Assembly (NCBI GenBank): GCA_913020555.1
Contig: CAJWAC010000001.1
Coordinates: 1 to 64,000 of the forward strand
Direction of reading: 5' to 3'
Source of the DNA: an uncultured Polaribacter sp.
Lineage (GTDB): Bacteria; Bacteroidota; Bacteroidia; Flavobacteriales; Flavobacteriaceae
Length of the DNA stretch: 64,000 nt
Position numbers and translations under genes: made by a program
The notes under the pieces: generated by a model
Told to the model about the DNA's origin: nothing
Database searches by the model: none
The model's input: only the letters and a program-made list of their open reading frames with translations
Shown: piece after piece, positions 26,513 through 34,777 of the stretch
Layout of the letters: each line of letters starts with the position of its first letter
Numbering within the stretch: the first letter of the stretch is position 1

Positions 26513-27544
26513 ATGAATATTAAAACGGAGGTTTTTGGATTTTTTGCTAATCAAGAAGTAAACAAGTATATTTTAACAAATACAAATGGTATTGAAGTGG
26601 AAATACTTAATTATGGTGGAACCATAACTTCAATAAAAGCTCCTAATAAAAATAATTGTTTAGAAAATATTGTATTAGGGCATCAATATTTTAATAAATA
26701 CTTAAGTGATAATTCATATTTAGGCGCCATAATTGGTCGTTTTGGAAATAGAATTGCAAATGGGAAATTTAATTTAGATGGGCAAGAATACAACTTAGCA
26801 AAAAATAATGCCCCGAATAATTTACATGGTGGAAATAAAGGTTTTGATAAAGTAATTTGGAAAGCATCTACAGAGATTCATGAAACCTCTATTTCTTTAA
26901 AATTAGAATATGACAGTAAAGATATGGAAGAAGGTTTTCCAGGAAACTTAAAAACAATTGTAACATACAATTTAACTTCAGATAATTTATTAACTATTTT
27001 TTACAAAGCCAAAACAGATAAAAAAACTGTTGTAAACTTAACAAATCATGCCTATTTTAATTTATCAGGTAATTTTAGCAAGGATATTTTAAATCATGAG
27101 TTGCAAATAAATGCTAAACAATTTTTACCTGTGAATATCAATCAAATTCCTACAAGCGAGTACAGAAATGTAAATGGTTCTCCATTTGACTTTACATCAT
27201 TTAAAGTTATTGGGAAGGATATTAATGTTAATCATAAACAATTAAAATATGGTTCTGGCTATGATCATTGTTGGGTTCTAGATACTAAAAAAGCAAAAAC
27301 ATTAATAGCTACTGTACAACATAAGGAAAGCGGAAGAATACTGGAAGTTTTTTCGAATGAGCCTGGAGTTCAGTTTTATTCTGGCAATTCTCTTAATGGC
27401 GATTTCAAAGAAAGAACTGGTTTTTGTTTAGAAACACAACATTTTCCTGATTCGCCAAATCAACCAAATTTCCCATCTGTAATTTTACATCCAAATGAAA
27501 CCTACACATCAGAAACATCTTATAAATTTTCAGTAAAAAATTAA
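26513..27544 (+). CDS. galM: Aldose 1-epimerase (mutarotase)
   Basis: 343 residues. NYGGTITSIKAPNK near the start, GAIIGRFGNRIANGKF (near 74-90), the catalytic His in VNLTNHAYFNLSG and the catalytic Glu in FCLETQHFPDSPNQPNFP are all present. The enzyme interconverts alpha and beta anomers of free aldoses; here it would supply the anomer preferred by xylose isomerase. No signal peptide is visible, so it is cytoplasmic. Nine bases separate it from the esterase and five from the GH10 gene, so the three form a transcription unit. Confidence 0.94.
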   Translation: MNIKTEVFGFFANQEVNKYILTNTNGIEVEILNYGGTITSIKAPNKNNCLENIVLGHQYFNKYLSDNSYLGAIIGRFGNRIANGKFNLDGQEYNLAKNNAPNNLHGGNKGFDKVIWKASTEIHETSISLKLEYDSKDMEEGFPGNLKTIVTYNLTSDNLLTIFYKAKTDKKTVVNLTNHAYFNLSGNFSKDILNHELQINAKQFLPVNINQIPTSEYRNVNGSPFDFTSFKVIGKDINVNHKQLKYGSGYDHCWVLDTKKAKTLIATVQHKESGRILEVFSNEPGVQFYSGNSLNGDFKERTGFCLETQHFPDSPNQPNFPSVILHPNETYTSETSYKFSVKN

Positions 27545-27549
27545 AAAGC

Positions 27550-28746
27550 GTGAAAAAAATAATTTATACATATGTCATTTTATGTTTTAGCCTTTCGTTT
27601 TACGGTCAAGGTTATAATACAAAAAAAGCTTTGAAAGATTATGGTGGCACCACAATTATTACCACTCAAGTAAGAGCTGAGAGAAATAAAGGGATTTTAA
27701 GAGGAACAGAAGCACCAAAAAACAAAGCTTTTGTATTAGCAAATTACAATGGAATACAACCTTCTGTTTACCCAGCGTTTGGTGGTGGGTTTTGGCCAAA
27801 AAAACAACCAAGAAACATCAATAAAATTAACTTTAATACAAAACATTTAAATGAAATTGTTAATTGGGGTAAAGAGAATAATTTTCATATTATTCATCAT
27901 TGTTTATTCTTTCCAAACAAATATTTTCCAAAATGGTTCTGGAATACTCATTACACAAAAAAAGAGCTAAATACTCTTCTCATAAAATTTACAAGTGATG
28001 TTCTGAACTCAAATGATAATAAAAATAAAATTGCCGTTTTTAATGTGATTAATGAAATTTTTGCGATGGATAAATCTGGATATTATCGTTCAGATGGAGA
28101 AAATAAAGAAGATTGTAAATGGATGAAAATGGGTTTTGAAGAAGATAAATCTGATTTAAAAGGTAAATCAAAAGTAAATACGAAACATCCAATTTTTGTT
28201 AAAAAGGTATTTGAAACCGCAGCTGCTTTAACTAATGCAAAACTAGAAATTAGAGATTTTAATATTGCCTTTGGAGGTAAAAAAGCAGATGCTTTATTTC
28301 AACTAGTAAAGCATTTAAAAAACTCTGGTGTTAAAATTGACGCAGTAGGCTTTCAATGTCATTTAAACGCATTCAAAAAATACAATTATAAAGACTTACA
28401 AAACAATATTAAAAGATTTATTGATGCTGAAGTAGAGGTTTATATAACCGAGTTAGATGTTGGCTTAAATCTTTGGGTAAAAGGTGGTAAAATGAAAGAT
28501 GTAACTGATATTTTAAAAACTCAAGCAGATTGGGACAATTTCTTTCTGAAACAAAATGAAGTGTATTACAATCTTGTTAAAAATGCCAAAGAGGCAGGTG
28601 TTTCTTTAATCAGCGATTGGGGTTTTAGAGATGATATTCCTTATGGAAATTGGAGAAAAAATCAAAAAGCATGGATGCTTAACAAAGACTACTCAAAAAA
28701 AGGTGCATATTATGCTTTTTTGAAAGGACTTTATGATGCTAATTAA
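27550..28746 (+). CDS. Divergent GH10-family glycosidase, exported
   Basis: 398 residues with a GTG start five bases after the galM stop; the N-terminal signal peptide (SLSFYGQ, to about residue 20) supports it. The GH10 fold is recognisable by acid/base Glu169 in AVFNVINEIF, the segment VDAVGFQCHLNAF-like near residue 264-275, and nucleophile Glu291 in VYITELDVGL; SLISDWGFRDD near residue 355 is the usual Trp-containing end segment. The acid/base motif is NVINE instead of the common DVVNE, and the N-terminal third differs strongly from the GH10 at 16420-17511. It may act on a differently substituted xylan or on oligosaccharides. Confidence 0.85.
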   Translation: MKKIIYTYVILCFSLSFYGQGYNTKKALKDYGGTTIITTQVRAERNKGILRGTEAPKNKAFVLANYNGIQPSVYPAFGGGFWPKKQPRNINKINFNTKHLNEIVNWGKENNFHIIHHCLFFPNKYFPKWFWNTHYTKKELNTLLIKFTSDVLNSNDNKNKIAVFNVINEIFAMDKSGYYRSDGENKEDCKWMKMGFEEDKSDLKGKSKVNTKHPIFVKKVFETAAALTNAKLEIRDFNIAFGGKKADALFQLVKHLKNSGVKIDAVGFQCHLNAFKKYNYKDLQNNIKRFIDAEVEVYITELDVGLNLWVKGGKMKDVTDILKTQADWDNFFLKQNEVYYNLVKNAKEAGVSLISDWGFRDDIPYGNWRKNQKAWMLNKDYSKKGAYYAFLKGLYDAN

Positions 28747-28841
28747 GCATAACTTTTATTTGTTTGAAAATAACTTCAATAATTTCAAGGTTGTTAGGGT
28801 ATATTAATTAATTGGCAGTAAGTTAATTAGCTAGAAAGTTC

Positions 28842-29447
28842 TTATGTTTCTTCTTTTGGGAATGCCTGTTTGCTATAAATAAATAACAAAACAACACCTA
28901 CAGTAATAAAAGCATCTGCAGGATTAAAGATATACTGAAAAAAAGTAAACGGCTCACCACCAACAAAAGGCAGCCACTCTGGTAGATCTCCTTTCCAAAT
29001 TGGAAAGTAAAACATATCTACAACTTTACCGTAAAATAATTTACCATCTGTAGTTTCTGGAAACAGTTGAGCCACAGTATGAGTTGGATGGTCAAAAATA
29101 ACACCATAAAAAATAGAGTCGATAATATTACCAACTGCGCCTGAAAAAATTAACGAGATACCAACAATTACAGCATTATGTACTTTTCTTTTTATTGTGC
29201 CAGAAAGCCAATAAATAATGGCTCCAACCGCAACAATTCTAAATAGTGTTAAAAAAAGTTTTCCTGCTTTTCCTCCAAATTCAATGCCCATTGCCATTCC
29301 ATTATTTTCTGTAAAATGGAGAATAAACCAATCAAAAACCTTCACCTCTTCACCTAAAACAAAATTGGTTTTCACGTAGATTTTTATAACTTGATCTAAA
29401 ATAATTGCGATAAGTATAGTAAGTATTGCTAGCGTCTTTTTAGACAT
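28842..29447 (-). CDS. lspA: Lipoprotein signal peptidase (signal peptidase II)
   Basis: 201 residues with four hydrophobic segments, the expected layout. The catalytic Asp pair lies in SGAVGNIIDSIFYG and FNPADAFITVG, both conserved family motifs; LDQVIKIYVKTNF near residue 18 and TENNGMAMG near residue 52 also match. It removes signal peptides of lipoproteins at the inner membrane, and this window alone encodes several substrates. A TATTTTTG box on the minus strand (29467-29474) precedes it closely. It is slightly longer than the E. coli enzyme because of periplasmic insertions, usual in Bacteroidota. Confidence 0.96.
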   Translation of the reverse strand: MSKKTLAILTILIAIILDQVIKIYVKTNFVLGEEVKVFDWFILHFTENNGMAMGIEFGGKAGKLFLTLFRIVAVGAIIYWLSGTIKRKVHNAVIVGISLIFSGAVGNIIDSIFYGVIFDHPTHTVAQLFPETTDGKLFYGKVVDMFYFPIWKGDLPEWLPFVGGEPFTFFQYIFNPADAFITVGVVLLFIYSKQAFPKEET

Positions 29448-29466
29448 ATTTTTTATTTTGAAGCCA

Positions 29467-29474
29467 CAAAAATA
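29467..29474 (-). promoter_or_regulatory. Predicted -7 box of lspA
   Basis: TATTTTTG on the minus strand matches TAnnTTTG, 19 bases before the start codon. No convincing TTTG box is seen at the right distance. Confidence 0.4.
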
Positions 29475-29601
29475 AGAAAACTAAAAGGAATATAAACTAT
29501 GATTTGTTGAAGCCTAATTATTGAACTATTTATTGCTATTCATTGAATTACTATTAAAAGCTCCGCTTAAAAATTACTTCAATTTCATGTTAACAATTAT
29601 T

Positions 29602-30243
29602 CTATTTAGAAGTTAAAAACACGTTTGCTTTTACAGTAGTAATTGTTACTTCAACATCAGAAATTTTGGGTGTTTTTTGATATGTTTTTTCCTTTAAAAT
29701 GCCATTTACTTCAATTTTTCCATGACCATTTTTTACATTAACTATTGCATTCTTGGTATTTGCAAACACATTTCCTGAATAGAGTTTCAAAATTATATTT
29801 GCTTTAATTGTATTCAATTTTACAATTCCGTTTTCTATGTAAATTGCTAAATTATTTTTAAAATCTTTAGATTCAATATCTACATTTTCCCCAAAAACAT
29901 ATACTTCTTTATTTTTTGGAACTTTTACAATAACATGTGCTCTTTGCAACCTTTTAGTAATAAATTTTCTAAAAACCACCTCTCTACTTTGCGTTCCTTT
30001 AAACTCAAAATTAATATTTACAGATGTGTTTTTGTGATTAATTTTAATTAATTGTTCGTCGTAATCTTCTGCATACAAATAGACCTCAACAAATCCTGAT
30101 TCAGAGTTCTCTATAGTAATATTGTCTAGTCCTGCAGTATAAATATTAATTTCATTAGTATCGGTTTCAAACTGTTTGCTAATTTTCTTTTGTGAAAAAA
30201 ATGTTGTGGAAACCATTAAAAAAATTACAATATAGCTTTTCAT
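29602..30243 (-). CDS. Exported beta-strand-rich protein
   Basis: 213 residues with a signal peptide (to about residue 17, TFFSQ). The rest is a succession of short beta strands with alternating polar and hydrophobic residues (VEVYLYAEDYDEQL, VIVKVPKNKEVYVFGENV, IVKLNTIKANIIL, AIVNVKNGHGKIEVNG), like DUF4097 or GIN-domain beta-helix proteins. No catalytic motif is seen. Its ATG overlaps the stop of the 1345-residue T9SS protein by one base, so it is probably made with it. I cannot name a function. Confidence 0.7.
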   Translation of the reverse strand: MKSYIVIFLMVSTTFFSQKKISKQFETDTNEINIYTAGLDNITIENSESGFVEVYLYAEDYDEQLIKINHKNTSVNINFEFKGTQSREVVFRKFITKRLQRAHVIVKVPKNKEVYVFGENVDIESKDFKNNLAIYIENGIVKLNTIKANIILKLYSGNVFANTKNAIVNVKNGHGKIEVNGILKEKTYQKTPKISDVEVTITTVKANVFLTSK

Positions 30244-33200
30244 TAATCGATTATAATTTTCTTTTTTAATATTCCATTTTCGGTTTCTAAATGAAAAATG
30301 TAAGGAGCCTTTGCTAGGTTCTTTAATGAAATAACATGATTGCTATTTAAATTATCATTCAAAACTAACTTACCTAAAATGTTGTATATTTTGATTGAAT
30401 TATGATCTGAAGAAAGGTTAAAAAATTGAATTTTAGCATCATTCACAACATATTTTATATTAGACAAATCAATACTGTGAGTTAATAATGCTTCTGATGA
30501 TGTATGAATATAAAACCTTCCAGAACCATTTAAATCCTCTTTGCTTGTAAAATTATAAATACTATTATTATTCATCAAAGTAAAAACACCTGTTTCTTTA
30601 TCCTCTAAATAAACAGTTTTTTCTATATTTTTAGCAGCAACACTAATTTGTATTTCCTCATTTTTAGATGCCATAATTCCTACAGGAATTACAATAGAGA
30701 AATCTTTAGGTATAGATTGTATAGATAAGCTTATGTCTTGTTCTTGGTTTACCAGATTTGTAAAAATTTCAAAACTACTAGACGTTCCTGCAAATAGCGA
30801 ACTATCATAACCATTATCAAAACCTTTTGTTTTTGTGTCTATATAAAAAATGTCTGTATATTTTTCTTCTTTGCCTTTGGTTGCAAATAACCTCAACTCT
30901 GGTCTTACTTCTTGTTTTAAAAAAGATGTTGTTTGATGTGTTTGCAGAGCTTCTGTAAAATTAACTGTACCTCCTTCTGGTTTAGAGGTTACAAAAAAAG
31001 CTTGCCCGGGAGCCAAATAAAAGGCAGACGTTGCTTGATTCTTAGGTACAAATGAAGCTCCATCCCAAATATAGGCGGTCATTTCTCTTAAAACTGCCGA
31101 ATTTAGTGTTAAAAAATTATTATTTGAATCAATCGATTCGTTTAACGATAAATGAGATAAAAATGGATTACCAATTAAATTATATGAATTATATGAACCT
31201 TTGCGTATTGGGGTAGTTGTATTTTCTGTTAAAATAGAACCCAAAAAAGAGATATTTCCAGATGAACTTCTAAGAATGGAATATCCTATACCCTCATCAA
31301 ATGTTTTTGATTGGCCTGCCAAAAAATATTGCCACGCATCATTATCATTGTTATAAGTAGCAATTCCTCTTAAATTAGGATTCTCTTCTCCAGATGCAAT
31401 TGCATTTTCTGAAACCCAAGTATCATTATAATCTTGACCCAATACTGGTGGACTTACTAGGTGCCAATTATTAGACACATATCTATTGTAAATTATATTT
31501 CCTGTAGATGTTCTTTTTACAATTAAACTCCCAGAATTAGCTAATGTAGAGTTTATAGTAAAATTACCTGAATTGGTAATATTTTCTTCAATTGTTAAAG
31601 CTGCCGCTGCATTTAAAGTTAAAGTAGCATTTTCTTGAATAACAATATTTGCCACTGAAACAGTTGAATTTATGAAAGGATTATTTAAGGTTTCTGGTAT
31701 ATTAACATCTACATTGTTCGTTGGTACACCATTGTTCCAATTGTTTGAATTTGTCCAATCTGAGTCTATATTTCCAGTCCAAGTTGTTAATGCATTTCCT
31801 TTAAATTTACCTGTATACAACCCTCTGCCATAAGTGCTTGCTAATATCGTATTATCTGCCGTTCTTAGGCTGAAAGATGTAACAACCACGTTAGACATTC
31901 CATTGTAAGACTGATTCCATATTGGAGAAGTATCTCTAAAGTTAGAAGTATTCCAAACGCCAAGTTCTGTTCCAATAATTACTTCATCATTATTTAGTGG
32001 ATTCATTAAAATACATCTCACATTTATATCTGGGAAATTTCCTTCTTTATTTTCCCAAATTGCACCACCGTCATCGGTAAACCAAACGCTTTCTACTCCA
32101 AAATTGTAAAAAGTTACCATAATTTCATCTTCATTTATCCCAAATTCAATAGAGGAAATATTTCCTAAAAAGTCAGGTGAAGAAATATCAGTTATATTTG
32201 GTGAATCTGAATTTGCATTTTCTATTTTAATCACTTTTCCAGAAGTTGTTCCTGCAAAAACTGTTGATGATGTTTTAGTAAAAGGTGAGACTTTTAACGC
32301 GAAAATATTTTGTAATAAAGGATTCTCAATATTAGTTCTTATTGGATTATCTGAAGTAATATTTACAAATTTTGCTAAATGATTATTACCATTAGAATAT
32401 AAAATATCTAAATTATCATCTAAGTCCATTGCATTAAGAAAGAACCCCGTATTAGAATCAGAAGATATGGTATTTCTTTCTCCTGTGTAAGGTAATTCAT
32501 AACGATAAATATTATTGTACAAATTAGAAACTATCATATAATCTCCATCTTTATCTATAAAACAACGCGTACCATCTCCTCTATTTACTTTTGTGGCTGA
32601 ATTTACTCCTGTTGTAGCTTTATTAAAAAACAAATTTCCATTGTCTTGGGTACCACCAATTATATATTCAGATTCAATGCTTTGGCCAATGGCCGCATCA
32701 TAAAACTGTGTGGTATTATAATCTTTTGTTCTTTCTTCAATAGCAGTGGAACTTGAAGATGCTGTAGGTAATGAATTGGCATAAAAAACACCTCCATCGT
32801 TTCCAATGATTGCTTTATCTGAGTTAGCTGGGTGAAAAGCCCAACTGTGCTGATCTGCATGTGCATATGGAACTGTTATACCTGATAAATTATTTGTAGG
32901 AGAGTTTTTGGAGATTTGACTCCAAGTATTACCACTATCTATAGTTCTAAATAAATTTATGCCTCCTGCATAAATAGTTGCGTCATTAGTTGGGTCTACT
33001 TCAATTACTAAATTATACCATGCCTGGCTTCTTGTAAAATCATCAGCAGAAATACTACTTGTTGCATCATTAGGAAGTGAAAGTGTTGATGGTGCTGTCT
33101 CAAAAGCATCTGTTGTTTTTAAAATAGAAATAAAAGGTGCTACTTCTTGTTCGTTTGCATTCTCTGTATATACCTCTGCCAAAATATATACTGTATTTGC

Positions 33201-34280
33201 ATTTATTTTTGAAACTGCAATTTCTGTCCTTCTTCCATTTGGTATTGTATGTTTTAATGTAAATGATGTTCCATCAGTACTCTTATATATTCTGCCACCC
33301 CCTTTTTGATAAGCATTTCTTGTTGTAGACATCCAAAGAGTATTGTTTACTCCAATTTCAAAATCATTTGAAGCAATTGGCTTACCATCAACCTCTAATG
33401 TAATTTGTGACCAGCTATCACCTTCGTCAGTAGATTTAAAAATTCCATAATCATTTAATCCAATAAAAGAGCTTACAGGGTTCGAACTATAGAAGCTTCC
33501 ACCAATTGAGGCAAACACCTCAGAATCATCTTTAGTTTCAGGATTCCCATCTTTATCTCTAACAATAATATCTGTCATAAAATAGGTTCCAGGAACATTT
33601 ATGATTGAAGACGTAGCAGTTGTTCCTCTAATTTGATAAACATTTGCCCAAGTTACTCCGCCATCTATAGATTTCCATATTCCATTACCCAAAGCTTGTT
33701 GCGGGTTATACAATTCTCCTGTACCTAAATACATAGTTTGTGAATTATTAGGATCTACAGCCATGCATGTTACCGCCAAATTATCTGAAATACCTACTTG
33801 AGTCCAAGAAGAATTTTCATCTGTAATATCATCATTTACCCAAAGGCCTCCACTAACTCCACCTGCAAAAACACGTTTGTGATTGATATCATTAGGATCA
33901 TACATAACCATTCTTGTTCTACCCCCAACATTGTTTGGTCCACGTTCTTGCCATTGATTATCTACAGCGTCTCCTGGACTTCTTTGTTGCAATAATCGTT
34001 TCTGTTTTAAGTCTTGCTGAACTTTATAAATATTTTCTGGATAAGTTCTACCTGTTTTGGGGTTAATTTTTAATAAATATAATTCTTCGAGATATTTATT
34101 TGGCGGTAAACCTCTTTCTATTCTTTCCTTCTTTGATAATTTGAGCGTCTCTTGAAATGGATGCTTAGAAATATCCTTTATATATTTAGCTTGTAAATTA
34201 CTTGAGCTTTCTAATAAATTGGTTGTTAAAAAAACACCAAGAGTTAGAAAATATAATAACAATAATAATCTCTTTTTCAT
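30243..34280 (-). CDS. T9SS-secreted Asp-box beta-propeller protein
   Basis: 1345 residues. A signal peptide and a charged propeptide-like region (about 25-105) come first. About 110-815 resembles the VPS10/sortilin or BNR glycosidase-like propeller: Asp-box motifs occur at IWKSIDGGVTW, IFKSTDEGDSW, LFRTIDSGNTW and VWFTDDGGAIW. It has no recognised catalytic residues. The spacer WTGNIDSDWTNSNNWNNG (near 825) and a T9SS tail ending KKKIIID follow, as in the two xylan-locus proteins but more diverged. It is therefore a cell-surface or released protein, perhaps an adhesin or glycan binder. A TATTTTTG box at 34285-34292 stands only four bases before the ATG, suggesting a leaderless message. Confidence 0.87.
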   Translation of the reverse strand: MKKRLLLLLYFLTLGVFLTTNLLESSSNLQAKYIKDISKHPFQETLKLSKKERIERGLPPNKYLEELYLLKINPKTGRTYPENIYKVQQDLKQKRLLQQRSPGDAVDNQWQERGPNNVGGRTRMVMYDPNDINHKRVFAGGVSGGLWVNDDITDENSSWTQVGISDNLAVTCMAVDPNNSQTMYLGTGELYNPQQALGNGIWKSIDGGVTWANVYQIRGTTATSSIINVPGTYFMTDIIVRDKDGNPETKDDSEVFASIGGSFYSSNPVSSFIGLNDYGIFKSTDEGDSWSQITLEVDGKPIASNDFEIGVNNTLWMSTTRNAYQKGGGRIYKSTDGTSFTLKHTIPNGRRTEIAVSKINANTVYILAEVYTENANEQEVAPFISILKTTDAFETAPSTLSLPNDATSSISADDFTRSQAWYNLVIEVDPTNDATIYAGGINLFRTIDSGNTWSQISKNSPTNNLSGITVPYAHADQHSWAFHPANSDKAIIGNDGGVFYANSLPTASSSSTAIEERTKDYNTTQFYDAAIGQSIESEYIIGGTQDNGNLFFNKATTGVNSATKVNRGDGTRCFIDKDGDYMIVSNLYNNIYRYELPYTGERNTISSDSNTGFFLNAMDLDDNLDILYSNGNNHLAKFVNITSDNPIRTNIENPLLQNIFALKVSPFTKTSSTVFAGTTSGKVIKIENANSDSPNITDISSPDFLGNISSIEFGINEDEIMVTFYNFGVESVWFTDDGGAIWENKEGNFPDINVRCILMNPLNNDEVIIGTELGVWNTSNFRDTSPIWNQSYNGMSNVVVTSFSLRTADNTILASTYGRGLYTGKFKGNALTTWTGNIDSDWTNSNNWNNGVPTNNVDVNIPETLNNPFINSTVSVANIVIQENATLTLNAAAALTIEENITNSGNFTINSTLANSGSLIVKRTSTGNIIYNRYVSNNWHLVSPPVLGQDYNDTWVSENAIASGEENPNLRGIATYNNDNDAWQYFLAGQSKTFDEGIGYSILRSSSGNISFLGSILTENTTTPIRKGSYNSYNLIGNPFLSHLSLNESIDSNNNFLTLNSAVLREMTAYIWDGASFVPKNQATSAFYLAPGQAFFVTSKPEGGTVNFTEALQTHQTTSFLKQEVRPELRLFATKGKEEKYTDIFYIDTKTKGFDNGYDSSLFAGTSSSFEIFTNLVNQEQDISLSIQSIPKDFSIVIPVGIMASKNEEIQISVAAKNIEKTVYLEDKETGVFTLMNNNSIYNFTSKEDLNGSGRFYIHTSSEALLTHSIDLSNIKYVVNDAKIQFFNLSSDHNSIKIYNILGKLVLNDNLNSNHVISLKNLAKAPYIFHLETENGILKKKIIID

Positions 34281-34284
34281 ATAA

Positions 34285-34292
34285 CAAAAATA
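34285..34292 (-). promoter_or_regulatory. Predicted -7 box, leaderless start
   Basis: TATTTTTG on the minus strand ends four bases before the ATG of the propeller-protein gene. If used, transcription begins at or next to the start codon. Confidence 0.35.
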
Positions 34293-34336
34293 ATAAAATT
34301 TAGCTTTTTTAAAAATTAGAGAGTATTTTAAAAATA

Positions 34337-34374
34337 AAAACCTTGTTTTTTAACGTATTAAAAAACAAGGTTTT
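34337..34374. terminator. Intrinsic terminator after the ileS/dksA-like unit
   Basis: A perfect 17-bp stem (34337-34353 with 34358-34374), core ACCTTG / CAAGGT flanked by A/T runs, has a four-base loop CGTA. On the minus strand it ends in T and lies just after the DksA-like gene. Confidence 0.87.
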
Positions 34375-34395
34375 AGATTTAAATTTATAATTATA

Positions 34396-34773
34396 TTATT
34401 GCTTTCGCTTTGCCTCAATACTTAAAGTGGCATGAGGTACTAATCTCAATCTTTCCTTTTGAATTAACTTACCTGTTACCCTACAAACACCATAAGTGCC
34501 ATTTTCTATACGCAAAAGAGCGTTGTTTAAATCTCGGATAAATTTTTCCTGACGAATAGCTAACTGAACATTTTTCTCTTTATTCATTACTTCTGAACCT
34601 TCGTCAAAAGATTTAAATGAAGATAAAGTATCATCTGTACCGTTATTTGCATCATTTTTATAAGCTGCTCTTAATAAGGCTAAATCTTCTTCTGCTCTTT
34701 TTATTTTAGTATCAATGATTTCTTTAAACTCCTGTAAATCTTTTTCTGAGAACTTTGCTTTTATATCTGGCAT
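34396..34773 (-). CDS. TraR/DksA-family protein with degenerate zinc site
   Basis: 125 residues. An N-terminal coiled coil (about 10-90, KFSEKDLQEFKEIIDTKIKR and RQEKFIRDLNNALLRIE) leads to the family's C-terminal globular part, YGVCRVTGKLIQKERLRL then VPHATLSIEAK. In zinc-type DksA this part carries CxxC twice; here only the first Cys remains, with Thr, Ser and Ala in the other places, so zinc is probably not bound. Members of the family bind the RNA polymerase secondary channel and alter initiation. It starts four bases after ileS, as often in Flavobacteriia, and shares its terminator. Confidence 0.88.
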   Translation of the reverse strand: MPDIKAKFSEKDLQEFKEIIDTKIKRAEEDLALLRAAYKNDANNGTDDTLSSFKSFDEGSEVMNKEKNVQLAIRQEKFIRDLNNALLRIENGTYGVCRVTGKLIQKERLRLVPHATLSIEAKRKQ

Positions 34774-34777
34774 ATTC

